Positions 47,780 to 59,540 of a stretch of 64,000 nucleotides of DNA are shown one piece after another; the first letter of the stretch is position 1, and every line of letters starts with the position of its first letter. The DNA comes from Brienomyrus brachyistius (lineage: Eukaryota; Chordata; Actinopteri; Osteoglossiformes; Mormyridae). Both the position numbers and the translations under genes were made by a program. Location: the NCBI RefSeq assembly GCF_023856365.1, contig NC_064541.1, positions 20,479,214 through 20,543,213 of the forward strand, read 5' to 3'. The notes beneath the pieces are model-generated. The model had not been told where the DNA came from and did no database searches. It saw nothing but the letters and a program-made list of their open reading frames with translations.

Positions 47780-48000
47780 CCATCGGAATGCTTCTTCTCT
47801 GCATGTCCCAGACACACACAGCCATTTGTCCCGTGCCAGTCCAACCCCCAACACGTGACAGGATTCGAACCAGCAACCTCCCAGTCTCAGGGATAGATTC
47901 CACACACCACCTTTTGAAATGCCACAACGGAAGTGCTGTGGATTGAACCCCGGATGGAACCCTGACCTTCACGCATGCTCTCCATCCCTGAGCTGCCTCT
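47780..48000 (-). mobile_element. tRNA-derived SINE with two B-box-like motifs
   Basis: Read on the minus strand: a head GAGGCAGCTCAGGGATGGAG resembling a tRNA A-box, a first B-box-like GGGTTCAATCC (47940-47950 on plus), then GTGGCATTTC, and a second, perfect B-box GGTTCGAATCC (47861-47871 on plus). Two B-boxes 80 bases apart suggest a dimeric or tandem tRNA-derived SINE. The 201-residue frame on this strand across it is a shadow. Confidence 0.55.
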
Positions 48001-50185
48001 TCCCTGCCGAGTAACTCAGGCAGCCCTTCACTGCGGTACAGCCTGGCTAGCATGAGGATGTCAGAACTCACCAGTATATACAGAGAGCAGGTGGAAGGCA
48101 TCATCTAGGATAAGTCTAGTCACCTCAATCTCCCTGTCGAAGGTGGTTGATGGCCTGGCTTTCGACTGACAACAGGTAAGATTAAAGGATTCGAAAAGAG
48201 ACCTTGTTGTGGTCAAAGTGAATGCTAGCATCTGTGTGTATGATGCCTGCAAATGATTATAAAATAGCGACCCTGAAATGAGACATTATGGAGCATATTT
48301 ATTGGATGACATGTCTCTGTTCATTGAGGAGATCTGTTATACAATATGAAGCTATGCTTGGACAGGAGCCTCTTGGTAAGAGTGTGATATTCTGGGGTCT
48401 TTGAGTCACTTTAGTGGATTTCTTGTAACCCCCGCCCTCAGGACTCTCCAGATTTGAGTTCAAGCGGAGCAGAGCCTTGTGGGTGCATGTGAAGCGTAGT
48501 GTGAAGGTTCTGGTGCTGTAATGTCCAATTCAGAGGCTGTTTGCCAGGATTGTCGGGGAGAAGGAGTGTAACGGCTGGCAGGGGTGAAGTTCGAGATTGA
48601 AACTACGGGGCCGATACTATAGAATGACATTCTTGTTTGGCAATCTGGTTCTGATCCGGAGTGTCTAGCACACTGACATGCTCTAGGAATAACCTCATTC
48701 TTCAGAAGCTGCAGGAATTCTTACCGGTTGGGTTGGCAGTCGTTGGTGGTTGCCTGCGTTCTGTAATTGGCATCGTTTGGGCCAGTTTCCACGTTAGTGC
48801 TGTATGTAAGTTCCAAAATGTAGTCAATGTAGTTTTTGTACCTACCCACTCTTCTGCTGACATCATGACAGTGGTTCAGTTTTGTAGTGGAAATCATTGT
48901 AATTTAATAACTAGTAATCAAATTGAGTCACTCAGAATATGGAGATGATGTGGAGCGTGTAAAGTTCAGCTCTGCCGCCCGGTAAACAGCCGGGGCTGGA
49001 CAGTATGGGCTCTTTTGGCAGGTTTGACATGCTGGACTCTGTTGCGATTTGAATGTCAATGAAGGATAGTGCCCTTTGCATTCAGAAACTCAAAGCACAT
49101 GTCTGATGACAGACATATAATAGGGCTGTTTATCCCAATATTGGATAGGCTTTGCTCTCATGTCATCTCATGTGCAATAATTTCAAATACAGCCTTACTG
49201 CTATAGCGAGATTATATCCACTGCCCCTTACTTGGCTCTAACGGACATTATGTTGGTCTGGGAAAGACCAGAACTTAGTCAGACCATGTTCAGCTTTAGC
49301 ATGGCCTTAGCATGCTAAGCTGTAGAGAAAAAAAAACTGTTTGACTTTGATCATTTACAATGTTTGTCTTTTCAAGGATCTCAATGGCATGTTTACACAG
49401 ACCAGACAGGGCCATTATCAGGGCTGCTCAATGGATACATATGTTGCCAGTGTGGTCAGTGGGAGGGGCTTATGATATAGCCAATGAAGAGGAATAATGC
49501 TTGTATAGCTGACAGTTGATTGTATAGCGTTTTGCTGCTCCAGGCATATCTCATTTGGTGAAAGATGTGGCTCAGGCCTACAAAATAGCCTGTGCTCAGA
49601 TCGAGCTGTTATACCAAATTGCAGTTCGTTTCTCCTCAGCTTAAAACAGGCAGAGCAGATGCAACTGGAAAGATCAAAACAGAGATGAGAGGTTAAGTTG
49701 CTGATCTAACGGTGTATCCAGCAGAATCACACCAAGATGCACCCAGAGAGGAGCAGTAACATTCCATTACTCTTACATGCCAAACAAACATCAGTTCAGG
49801 ATTCTGCCAGTGTTTGTTTTGTTTATTAAACAAACGTGCGCTTTTTTTCCCTCCCAGCTTTTTAGTTCAGTAGTATGCAAATTTGAGCCGTCTGTTACAG
49901 GCCGGCATTGTTCTTAATCCAAGAACATCCCAGCAGTGGCCGTTACGTTTATTCTGGCCCACAATCGCTGCCCTTTCTCTTTTTGATCACGCAATATTTC
50001 AAATAAATAGGAGTTTGTGTTTTTCCCACGAGTCATTCGTGTGTTTCTCAAAGGCTTTACGAGGGAGCCTCTGAGCTCGTTACGGGGTCCAGCTGGGCCC
50101 GCTGCGGCCCGCAGTCTGGCCGCCAGCGGACGCTCCCTGCATTGGCCGCGAGAGACGCCGGCACAGGAGTGGCTGTGGGAGCGGT

Positions 50186-50474
50186 ATGGCTTATCTGGAG
50201 CAAGACACCTCTGCTCTGACGGCACTCCGACACGCCATGACCGTCTTCCCCAGTGCGGGTACGCCGAGGCGCATCCAGAAAGTGAGTCTGCTTGCAAAAA
50301 TGCCTCCTAGCACGAGATGAGCCACAGGTCGCTATCCAGCTTACCTTTGATTTTTCCAGACAGCCCTGAATGTCCTCCAGGGGTCAAACGTTCGAGCAGG
50401 CCTTGCCAGGTATGGCGGGATATTTCGGAAAAGGATGATGCAGGGACTCACGAACGTCGACGTGATAAGGGAAA
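50186..50474 (+). CDS. Candidate two-exon coding segment of unknown function
   Basis: ATG at 50186 in a good Kozak context (G at -3, G at +4) opens 32 codons ending CAGAAA before a GTGAGT donor at 50282. After a 78-base intron-like gap ending TTTTTCCAG, the sequence 50360-50474 continues in the same frame for 38 codons and ends GGGAAA before a second GTGAGT donor. The peptide would start MAYLEQDTSALTALRH and continue TALNVLQGSNVRAGLARYGG. I do not recognise it. The region is GC- and CpG-richer than its surroundings, and other frames, including the minus strand, are also open, so chance is a serious alternative. A third exon (phase 1) was not found. Confidence 0.2.
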
Positions 50475-51734
50475 GTGAGTCATCTGCGTTCATTTCCAGG
50501 CCATCAGTCATCGTACAGTAGTCTGCAGCCTTTTTATTTAATTTTTTTCCTATACCTCCCCCCGCCCCCCCACTCCCCCAGCCTTCGTCTCAGGGCTTTA
50601 GACGCCTGAAGTTTTGACATTGTGTCGTGATTGAGCTTAACCACAACCAGGTGTGTCTGACAGGCTCGGGGGCGGGGGTGAACCGGGCTGATGAGTGGGT
50701 GTACGTGGGGGCAGGCTGCTTCAGAAACCCCAGATGGGTTTTTTTTTTTTAAATTCAGCTGAACGCAGTCAGATCGACAGTAGGGCGTCGCTGGGTCCTA
50801 GGTTCCGTAGCGACTGTACATGCGTCTGAAAAGGCACGTGTGACGTGACCGTGCAGGGTCTGTGTGTACGTGTTGCAAATTCGGGGTAATAATCCTAAAT
50901 CCAGGCTCCCACACTGCCAGGAGCATCACTAGAGATTTATGAAAAGAGTGGCGAAAGTCCCCCTAAAACAGCCCTGCACTCTGCCACGACTCGCAGACAA
51001 GAAACAATAGAGGGATCGAGCAGATTAATGTGCCAAACGTCTTCATGTGCTTCTCAGACCTTCCCTAGGTGTCCCTCCATCCTGAGAGCTGTTATCTTCA
51101 TTCTTACTCTCCCAAAATGGCATTTTTTCCCTTTTTCCACTTTGCCTTCTATCGCTGCTTCGCTTTTCCCCATTTCGCCCGTTTAGTTCCCCCTCCCCCA
51201 CATCTCCAGATCCCCTGTAAGGGGGAAATGGGAGGTTTTTCCAACAGCTGAGTCTCGGAAAAGTCTCTCCCCCTCCATTCTTAAAGTGCCGGACTCCTGA
51301 TCTGCCGTGAAGCTTGTGATTGTTTCCCTGCCTGATAAACTGCACCAGTGAAAGTGTGACAGAGACCGGCGTGCGGATAGCAAGCGTCACGGTGTCCGGA
51401 CACTAAACCCCATTGTTAATCAGCTCCACATTGCGTTCATCTCAGGTACAAAGGTCTTAGGCATCAAATAGAATAGTAGTAGTAAAACACACACAATTTA
51501 ACATTAAGATATGGGAGTTAATAGTACAATATTAATTAAAAAACAAAAAATCAAAAATTTCTTGTTCTCCAAAAAGTCTTATTAGATAGCTAGAAGACAC
51601 CAGTTTGTTTCCCAAAGCTCTCCTCAGGGGCATCTCAGCCATTCCATGAGGTATAGATTAGCCATAGGAGGTGTGCTAGTGGTTGAGTCAAAAAATACTC
51701 TAGGAGTACTATAGGATCTCTAAGGAGCAGCCTG

Positions 51735-52126
51735 GTGGTCTGTGTGGGGTCTATGTGGGTCTATGTGGTGTCTATGTGGGTTCTATGTGTGGTCTATGTG
51801 GGGTCTATGTGTGGTCTATGTGGAGCCTATGTGTGGTCTATGTGGGGTCTATGTGAGTCTATATGGGGTCTATGTGGGATCTATGTGTGGTCTATGTGTG
51901 GTCTATGTGGGTCTATATGGTTCTATGTGGGTCTATGTGTGGTCTATGTGTGGTCTATGTGTGGTCTATGTGGGTCTATATGGGGTCTATGTGTGGTCTA
52001 TGTGGGGTCTATGTGTGGTCTATGTGGGTCTATATGGGGTCTATGTGGGTCTATGTGTGGTCTGTGTGGGTGTATGTGGGGTCTATGTGTGGTCTATGTG
52101 GGGTCTATGTGGGTCTATGTGGGGCA
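51735..52126 (+). repeat. GGTCTATGTGTG minisatellite (10-13 bp units)
   Basis: About 35 imperfect copies of GGTCTATGTGT / GGGTCTATGTGG / GTCTATATGGG. Unit length varies between about 10 and 13 bp, producing open frames rich in Gly, Leu, Cys, Val, Tyr and Trp that are artefacts. Confidence 0.95.
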
Positions 52127-52377
52127 CATCACAGGAATCCAGTGTTTCTGACCCACGGAGCCTCAGAAACCTTGTGCTGCTTTGTGCTCCACAGTAAAGT
52201 GATGTATGTCGCCCGAAGGGTCTGAGTACCAAAGGCGGGAGCAGAGCCCCGTGTCAGGCCTGCCTTGCTGCCCCTTTCACTCCACTCTCTGCTCCAAGGT
52301 CTGCAAGCAAGCTTAAGCACCTAGATTGTTTAACCAGCCACATGCTTTCATTTATAAGGGGACTGTGCAGGCCACAC

Positions 52378-55089
52378 ATGTGCTGACACTTTGGCTGAGC
52401 TGAGAGTTGAGCCACACAGAGGCGCTCTCCCATGCCGGGCGTCTCTTAAAGGGGAGTCTCTCCCGTAAATGGGCTGACACTTTGGCTGAGCTGAGAGTTG
52501 AGCCACACAGAGGCGCTCTCCCATGCCGGGCGTCTCTTAAAGGGGAGTCTCTCCCGTAAATGTGCTGACACTTTGGCTGAGCTGAGAGTTGAGCCACACA
52601 GAGGCGCTCTCCCATGCCGGGCGTCTCTTAAAGGGGAGTCTCTCCCGTAAATGTGCTGACACTTTGGCTGAGCTGAGAGTTGAGCCACACAGAGGCGCTC
52701 TCCCATGCCGGGCGTCTCTTAAAGGGGAGTCTCTCCCGTAAATGTGCTGACACTTTGGCTGAGCTGAGAGTTGAGCCACACAGAGGCGCTCTCCCATCTC
52801 TTAAAGGGGAGTCTCTCCCGTAATTGTGCTGACACTTTGGCTGAGCTGAGAGTTGAGCCACACAGAGGCGCTCTCCCATGCCGGGCGTCTCTTAAAGGGG
52901 AGTCTCTCCCGTAAATGTGCTGATACTTTGGCTGAGCTGAGAGTTGAGCCACACAGAGGCGCTCTCCCATGCCGGGCGTCTCTTAAAGGGGAGTCTCTCC
53001 CGTAAATGGGCTGACACTTTGGCTGAGCTGAGAGTTGAGCCACACAGAGGCGCTCTCCCATGCCGGGCGTCTCTTAAAGGGGAGTCTCTCCCGTAAATGT
53101 GCTGACACTTTGGCTGAGCTGAGAGTTGAGCCACACAGAGGCGCTCTCCCATGCCGAGTGTCTCTTAAAGGGGAGTCTCTCCCGTAAATGTGCTGATACT
53201 TTGGCTGAGCTGAGAGTTGAGCCACACAGAGGCGCTCTCCCATGCCGGGCGTCTCTTAAAGGGGAGTCTCTCCCGTAAATTGGCTGACACTTTGGCTGAG
53301 CTGAGAGTTGAGCCACACAGAGGCGCTCTCCCATGCCGGGCGTCTCTTAAAGGGGAGTCTCTCCCGTAAATGGGCTGACACTTTGGCTGAGCTGAGAGTT
53401 GAGCCACACAGAGGCGCTCTCCCATGCCGGGCGTCTCTTAAAGGGGAGTCTCTCCCGTAAATGTGCTGACACTTTGGCTGAGCTGAGAGTTGAGCCACAC
53501 AGAGGCGCTCTCCCATGCCGGGCGTCTCTTAAAGGGGAGTCTCTCCCGTAAATGTGCTGACACTTTGGCTGAGCTGAGAGTTGAGCCACACAGAGGCGCT
53601 CTCCCATGCCGAGTGTCTCTTAAAGGGGAGTCTCTCCCGTAAATGTGCTGATACTTTGGCTGAGCTGAGAGTTGAGCCACACAGAGGCGCTCTCCCATGC
53701 CGGGCGTCTCTTAAAGGGGAGTCTCTCCCGTAAATGTGCTGACACTTTGGCTGAGCTGAGAGTTGAGCCACACAGAGGCGCTCTCCCATGCCGGGCGTCT
53801 CTTAAAGGGGAGTCTCTCCCGTAAATGTGCTGACACTTTGGCTGAGCTGAGAGTTGAGCCACACAGAGGCGCTCTCCCATGCCGGGCGTCTCTTAAAGGG
53901 GAGTCTCTCCCGTAAATTGGCTGACACTTTGGCTGAGCTGAGAGTTGAGCCACACAGAGGCGCTCTCCCATGCCGGGCGTCTCTTAAAGGGGAGTCTCTC
54001 CCGTAAATGTGCTGACACTTTGGCTGAGCTGAGAGTTGAGCCACACAGAGGCGCTCTCCCATCTCTTAAAGGGGAGTCTCTCCCGTAATTGTGCTGACAC
54101 TTTGGCTGAGCTGAGAGTTGAGCCACACAGAGGCGCTCTCCCATGCCGGGCGTCTCTTAAAGGGGAGTCTCTCCCGTAAATGTGCTGATACTTTGGCTGA
54201 GCTGAGAGTTGAGCCACACAGAGGCGCTCTCCCATGCCGGGCGTCTCTTAAAGGGGAGTCTCTCCCGTAAATGTGCTGACACTTTGGCTGAGCTGAGAGT
54301 TGAGCCACACAGAGGCGCTCTCCCATGCCGGGCGTCTCTTAAAGGGGAGTCTCTCCCGTAAATTGGCTGACACTTTGGCTGAGCTGAGAGTTGAGCCACA
54401 CAGAGGCGCTCTCCCATGCCGGGCGTCTCTTAAAGGGGAGTCTCTCCCGTAAATGTGCTGACACTTTGGCTGAGCTGAGAGTTGAGCCACACAGAGGCGC
54501 TCTCCCATGCCGGGCGTCTCTTAAAGGGGAGTCTCTCCCGTAAATGTGCTGACACTTTGGCTGAGCTGAGAGTTGAGCCACACAGAGGCGCTCTCCCATG
54601 CCGAGTGTCTCTTGAAGGGGAGTCTCTCCCGTAAATGTGCTGACACTTTGGCTGAGCTGAGAGTTGAGCAACACAGAGGCGCTCTCCCATGCCGGGCGTC
54701 TCTTAAAGGGGAGTCTCTCCCGTAAATTGGCTGACACTTTGGCTGAGCTGAGAGTTGAGCCACACAGAGGCGCTCTCCCATGCCGGGCGTCTCTTAAAGG
54801 GGAGTCTCTCCCGTAAATGTGCTGACACTTTGGCTGAGCTGAGAGTTGAGCCACACAGAGGCGCTCTCCCATGCCGAGTGTCTCTTGAAGGGGAGTCTCT
54901 CCCGTAAATGCGCTGACACTTTGGCTGAGCTGAGAGTTGAGCCACACAGAGGCGCTCTCCCATGCCGGGCGTCTCTTAAAGGGGAGTCTCTCCCGTAAAT
55001 TGGCTGACACTTTGGCTGAGCTGAGAGTTGAGCCACACAGAGGCGCTCTCCCATGCCGGGCGTCTCTTAAAGGGGAGTCTCTCCGATAA
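52378..55089 (+). repeat. 91-bp tandem repeat array, about 30 copies
   Basis: Each unit runs CTGACACTTTGGCTGAGCTG, AGAGTTGAGCCACACAGAGG, CGCTCTCCCATGCCGGGCGT, CTCTTAAAGGGGAGTCTCTC, CCGTAAATGTG. Copies are almost identical. Informative variants are two 82-bp units lacking nine bases after CCCAT (near 52796 and 54061), GATACT for GACACT (52922, 53194, 53648, 54187), GAGTG for GGGCG (53155, 53609, 54602, 54875), and TTGG for TGTG spacers. The minus strand gives an 86-residue frame in nearly every unit, which follows from a 91-base period and is not a gene family. Confidence 0.98.
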
Positions 55090-55554
55090 ATCCTAATCTG
55101 TTTCAGAAGCCCCTGGAGATCGAAATTTGTGTGTCTTGCTCTTTGGCATTTTCATAACCACGGCCATAACACCTGCCATTTTTGTTTCCCAACGAGCCAG
55201 AAAGCCACCCTCAAGTCAAGTCCCATCCTTAATATTGCAAAGAGTGATGCTGCCCTTAATGAGCTGATAGCCCCCTGCTCACTGGCTTATGTCAGTTCTT
55301 TTGTGTCAAAACCTGCATTTAAGAATGGGGGGGGGCAGACATGATGGCATGTTTTTTTCAGTGATCCGCATGCTTTTCATCTTTGCCAAATGTGCCTGAA
55401 ACAGAGGTTTGAGGTGCAGCTTGTAATGATCCTCAAGGCCTCTAATTGGTATGATGATATCTTGCTCTACAGCAGCATCTGTCAGTCACCTCGAGAGCCT
55501 GAGAGGAGGGGAGAGGATGCCCACCGCCTGTCTCCTGCCCCCCCCTTTCCCACT

Positions 55555-55594
55555 CGGCTCAACCCCCCCCACCCTAATCCCCCCCCCCCCCCAA
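55555..55594 (+). repeat. C-rich tract
   Basis: CCCCCCCC and a run of 14-15 C within 40 bases (CCACCCTAATCC between them). No gene. Confidence 0.85.
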
Positions 55595-57367
55595 TCATAC
55601 TGGTATGCGGGGCTACCTTTGAATGGTCACCTGTCCTTCTGTCTGCTGATGTGATGTCAGCATCGGGCCCCCGTCCGAAGCCTCAGTGAGCAGGGCTGTG
55701 CAAGGAAGGTCAAGTCGTCACCCTTTATGTTCACAGTCCGCAGCTTGCTGTCCGATTATAAAGATTCACCAAGATGCTGAGGATCTGACACATACCCTGG
55801 AGAGGAGCAGGCGATCGTCATGGTTCTCTGATCCCTTCATCCATGTGAAAAAGACTTGTTTGTTTACACCACCTTACCCCCCCCCCCTCCCGATGCCCTC
55901 AGGGCAGGTGGATGAGTGAATGATTTCTGTGGGTCGCAGACCACGAGCGGCTTCGCTCATAAGCTCGTACACACTGTGTCCTCCTCGCACGAAGACCACG
56001 TTCTAGAGGCTCACTGAGCTGAGGGCTTGCTGCTCGGTAGTGGCACCATCGGAGCTCGTCTTCCTTCCTGCGTTCTTATCCTCTTAAATTTCGCAGCCTG
56101 AAGCCTTTATAGACCCTCCAGACTTGCAGCTGTCAGTGCATGTATATATAATTTATCCAGTGTAGTCATTTTGAGGTTTCGTGTATTTAACCGTCTGTCG
56201 GAGGATGCAGGGTGTCATGTTAACCCATGCTGGCTTGAGCCGCAGGTCCGATGCGCAGTATGTGGGGGACGTGACCCATCCTTGGCCCTTGACCCTCGGT
56301 AACCTCTGCCGCTGGGTCGGCTGTGTACACGTACCTGGTGTCTGTTGCCGCAGGGTGAGCTGGATGATCCCCACGTACTTAAGGGGGTTATTTACAGTAT
56401 GTACTGCAGAATATATGAGAGAGTATTGGTACGGCCAGTAAGAGTAGTACAAAGGGTGATGCTTCTTGACTCTGAGTTGCAGATTTGCGCCTGGTCCCTT
56501 AGTCATGCTTGGCCTGTTCTGGGTGAATCGGTGACCCTCCAGTTCTCTGACCACATAGATCTCCTAAGAAGGAATAGAGTCCCACTTATCAGCACCACCC
56601 CACTTCCCAAAATGCATTGGAAATATCTAAAAGTCTGATTGGCCTAGTTGTTACAAAGAAAATCTGTATGTTTTAAGCTGGCCTGCTGCGTGAGCGTTTC
56701 TCTCTCTTTCTCTCTTATTTTTTTATTTCCTTTTTGGATTTTATTGAGCATTTCGGCTCTGTCGTGTCTCTGCTCAGGCTCGTAAAAGTAATCTCAGAAA
56801 GAAATTCCCTTCTCGACCATCTTTAGTATTAGCATTTTTTTATGGTTCTTGAGGAAGCATTTCTCCTCCGGACTGTATTTGCACAGGACACAGTTGAAGG
56901 AGGGAGAGAATTATTGGAGTTCATGTATCTTATACAGTGACTGCCATTATTTTCAGGATACATGGCTTCCTGAAAATTTACTATAATGCATTTTATGACT
57001 ATAATTTCAGGTGTTCAGGGGGGGTAATGGCTTGATAAGCTCTGACTCTTTTTATGTTCCTATTAAATAAACATATATTAGTTTAAAATAGCATGTTTTG
57101 GACTGAAAATGCATATAAGCCAATGTGAGCTGTTACATTAAGTATGCATCGTTACAGTCACCTTATTTTTCAAACTAAGTAGTTTTTTATTCATTAATTA
57201 CTAAGTAGTTGTTTATTCATAAAAATGAAATTAATTGACTTGACATTCTGGCCTTTAGCTTGAGGAATGTTGTGGATTTATGTGTGGATTAATATTATAT
57301 TATACCTTCCTGAGGAAGGTAGCTCTCAGTTGTGGAAGGATATTGCCATTGTACAGTGACGGAAAAT

Positions 57368-57508
57368 GAGATCTGGCTGAAAGCATGATGCGTGCGGCAG
57401 CCAATAGGAGATCTGGCTGAAAGCGTGACGCGTGCGCCAGCCAATAGGAAATCTGGCTGAGAGATGAAGCGTGCGCCAGCCAATAAGAGACCTGGCTGAG
57501 AGATGAAC
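57368..57508 (+). repeat. 40-bp tandem repeat with CCAAT motifs, 3.5 copies
   Basis: Units begin at 57368, 57408, 57448 and 57487 (GAGATCTGGCTGAAAGC...). Each full unit ends GCCAGCCAATAG, placing CCAAT pentamers at 57401, 57441 and about 57480. The first two units differ by only a few bases. Confidence 0.9.
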
Positions 57509-58150
57509 CATGGGTTAGCTGAAGCTCGAATGCTCACTTTTAACAGGAGGTCGTAGGATTCCAGCTAATAGATTTAACCACAGGATACTCCAAAAGCCGG
57601 ACAAAGGTTTGACAGTGACCTGCAGGCAGCCTCGGGAATCCAGGAAGTTGAATCCTGAGGGAGTCTCACAGTCTCAGTGCCTCCGTTGAAAGCCAAGTCA
57701 AATATATTCACTGCAGGTGACACAGAAGTAGCAGGCAGATGGATTATACATAATCCGCAGATACAGCTACCAGAAACACTACCAGGTGGCTCTTTATGAC
57801 TTCGACATGCACACAAATTTCATTTGAGACTGTACTGTTTATTCTAGACCTAAGAATGGAATGCAAGTTTAGTAGCTCGGTTGCGGTTTGGTCTCATCTG
57901 GGGCTAAACTTACATGGGTGTAATTATAGTAGCAACTCTGTCATAAATCAAATTGCATAAATATTAGGATTATATATGTTGAGTGCTCGATTTCAAACTT
58001 ACTACATTACATTGTTAGAAAACAAACTTTTCCTGATTGTTGTATTATGATATGGAAACCACAGTCTTTTTTTTACTTTTGTTTAATATAAAACAGTTTG
58101 AGATAATGAGGACCAACAGCTTCTGATCTGTATATTTTGCATAATTTAAG

Positions 58151-58805
58151 TAGGGCTGTCAAACGATTAATTTTTTTTTTTTGTTAATCATGATTATTCA
58201 AGATTTTATAGTATGTATATTCAGTATAGAAATGTATTCATTTCAAACAGAAGTCTCAAAATAAAGACAAAAATAAATCATGTTTCACTTCACTATGTCA
58301 CCTTCACGCGCTTTTTCTGAGTTTATCACGTTACTCTCAAAGCAGAAGGTGAATATTTAGGGACAAAAAAAAAACCTAAATCTAAATTTAAAACCTATTT
58401 GGCAAATGGCTCTAAAAACAGAAGCCATTGTAAATGCACTTACTAACTGGGAATATTTTCATTTTAAGATACTAAAATCTCTTTCAAAATTCATATAAAA
58501 CTTGAATCAATAATAAAATGATTTAATAAAGAACACAAATCTGATCTTGCCTTCCCCTCTATCAGCGTCCCTGTGACTGTGTGTTTTGATTTTTAGCTTG
58601 AATTCTGGGATTGATTTTAGCTTTGAATTCTGGGATTGAATTTAGCTTTGAATTGTGCGCTCTGTCATTGTTTATAACCAGGAAAAAATACTATAGGCTG
58701 CTATTAAAAATCTGTGCTCATTCTATTCTCCTGCATTATGTCTTTGAAATAAGTGCTTAATTGTATTAAAATAAACGTGTAATTGTATTAACTTTGACCA
58801 CCCTA
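58151..58805. mobile_element. Non-autonomous hAT-like DNA transposon, decayed
   Basis: The left end TAGGGCTGTCAAACGATTAA is followed by poly-T and TTAATCATGATTATTC. The right end GTATTAACTTTGACCACCC followed by TA is its imperfect inverted counterpart (TAGGGTGGTCAAAGTTAA in reverse). The interior is AT-rich with no transposase frame. The 'GGGCTGTCAAACGATTAAT' terminus is a known hAT-type signature in fish and other vertebrates. No target-site duplication is evident. Confidence 0.6.
58584..58657 (+). repeat. 25-bp tandem repeat, 3 copies
   Basis: Three units of TTTAGCTTTGAATTCTGGGA followed by TTGAT, inside the hAT-like element. The last copy is diverged. Confidence 0.75.
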
Positions 58806-59094
58806 ATAGAAACCAGTGCTGCTCTCCTTCCTCACAGGATCTGTCATGCACTTTTGGCTCTTTGCGTCTGTTTGCTGCTGTTTGAGATTGGAGGCAGCAT
58901 TGCATTAAGTTGTCAGTGATCAGTATTACTCAGATGTACAATACTGGCTTTATTTTTCTGAAGCACAGGGCTGAATGAAATGTTGGAGCAGCTACTAAGA
59001 TCCTAAAGGTCGCCTTCGCCAAATTTGTGAATTTGAACACTGTGCTCCTTGTTGTTCCAAATCTGCCATCCAGGGCAGATCTGGCCCAAAGTAC

Positions 59095-59540
59095 TGGTGC
59101 TTAATCTAAAGGACGGGGACACATGGTGCTTAATCTAAAGGATGGAGACACCTGGTGCTTAATCTAAAGGACAGAGACACATGGTGCTCAATCTAAAGGA
59201 CGGGGATACATGGTGCTCAATCTAAAGGACGGGGATACATGGTGCTCAATCTAAAGGATGGAGACACCTGGTGCTTAATCTAAAGGACGGGGACACATGG
59301 TGCTCAATCTAAAGGATGGAGACACCTGGTGCTTAATCTAAAGGACGGGGACACATGGTGCTCAATCTAAAGGACAGGGACACATGGTGCTCAATCTAAA
59401 GGACGGGGACACATGGTGCTTAATCTAAAGGATGGAGACACATGGTTCTTAATCTAAAGGATGGAGACACATGGTTCTTAATCTAAAGGACGGGGACACA
59501 TGGTGCTCAATCTAAAGGATGGAGACACATGGTGCTTAAA
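59095..59540 (+). repeat. 29-bp minisatellite (TGGTGCTTAATCTAAAGGAC...), about 15 copies
   Basis: Units TGGTGCTTAATCTAAAGGAY, GGRGACACM. CTTAAT/CTCAAT and GGACGGGG/GGATGGAG variants alternate and combine in several orders, as expected from repeated unequal exchange. Confidence 0.96.

Noticed and set aside
47499..48104. 201-residue minus-strand ORF
   Set aside because: Overlaps the SINE with its B-boxes. Residue composition and the absence of motifs point to a chance frame.
50360..50474. Alternative fhod3 exon spliced from exon 3 (phase 1 entry)
   Set aside because: The frame is open when entered in phase 1, but the segment is 115 bases long and would shift the frame before exon 4. No similarity to FHOD3 was seen.
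52352..55054. Series of about 28 near-identical 86-residue minus-strand ORFs, looking like a gene family
   Set aside because: They step by exactly 91 bases, overlap one another in different frames and reflect the tandem unit. A stop recurs once per three units.
52378..55089. CRISPR-like regular array
   Set aside because: Units are contiguous and nearly identical, with no unique spacers. The genome is eukaryotic. The same holds for the 53-, 29- and 22-bp arrays.
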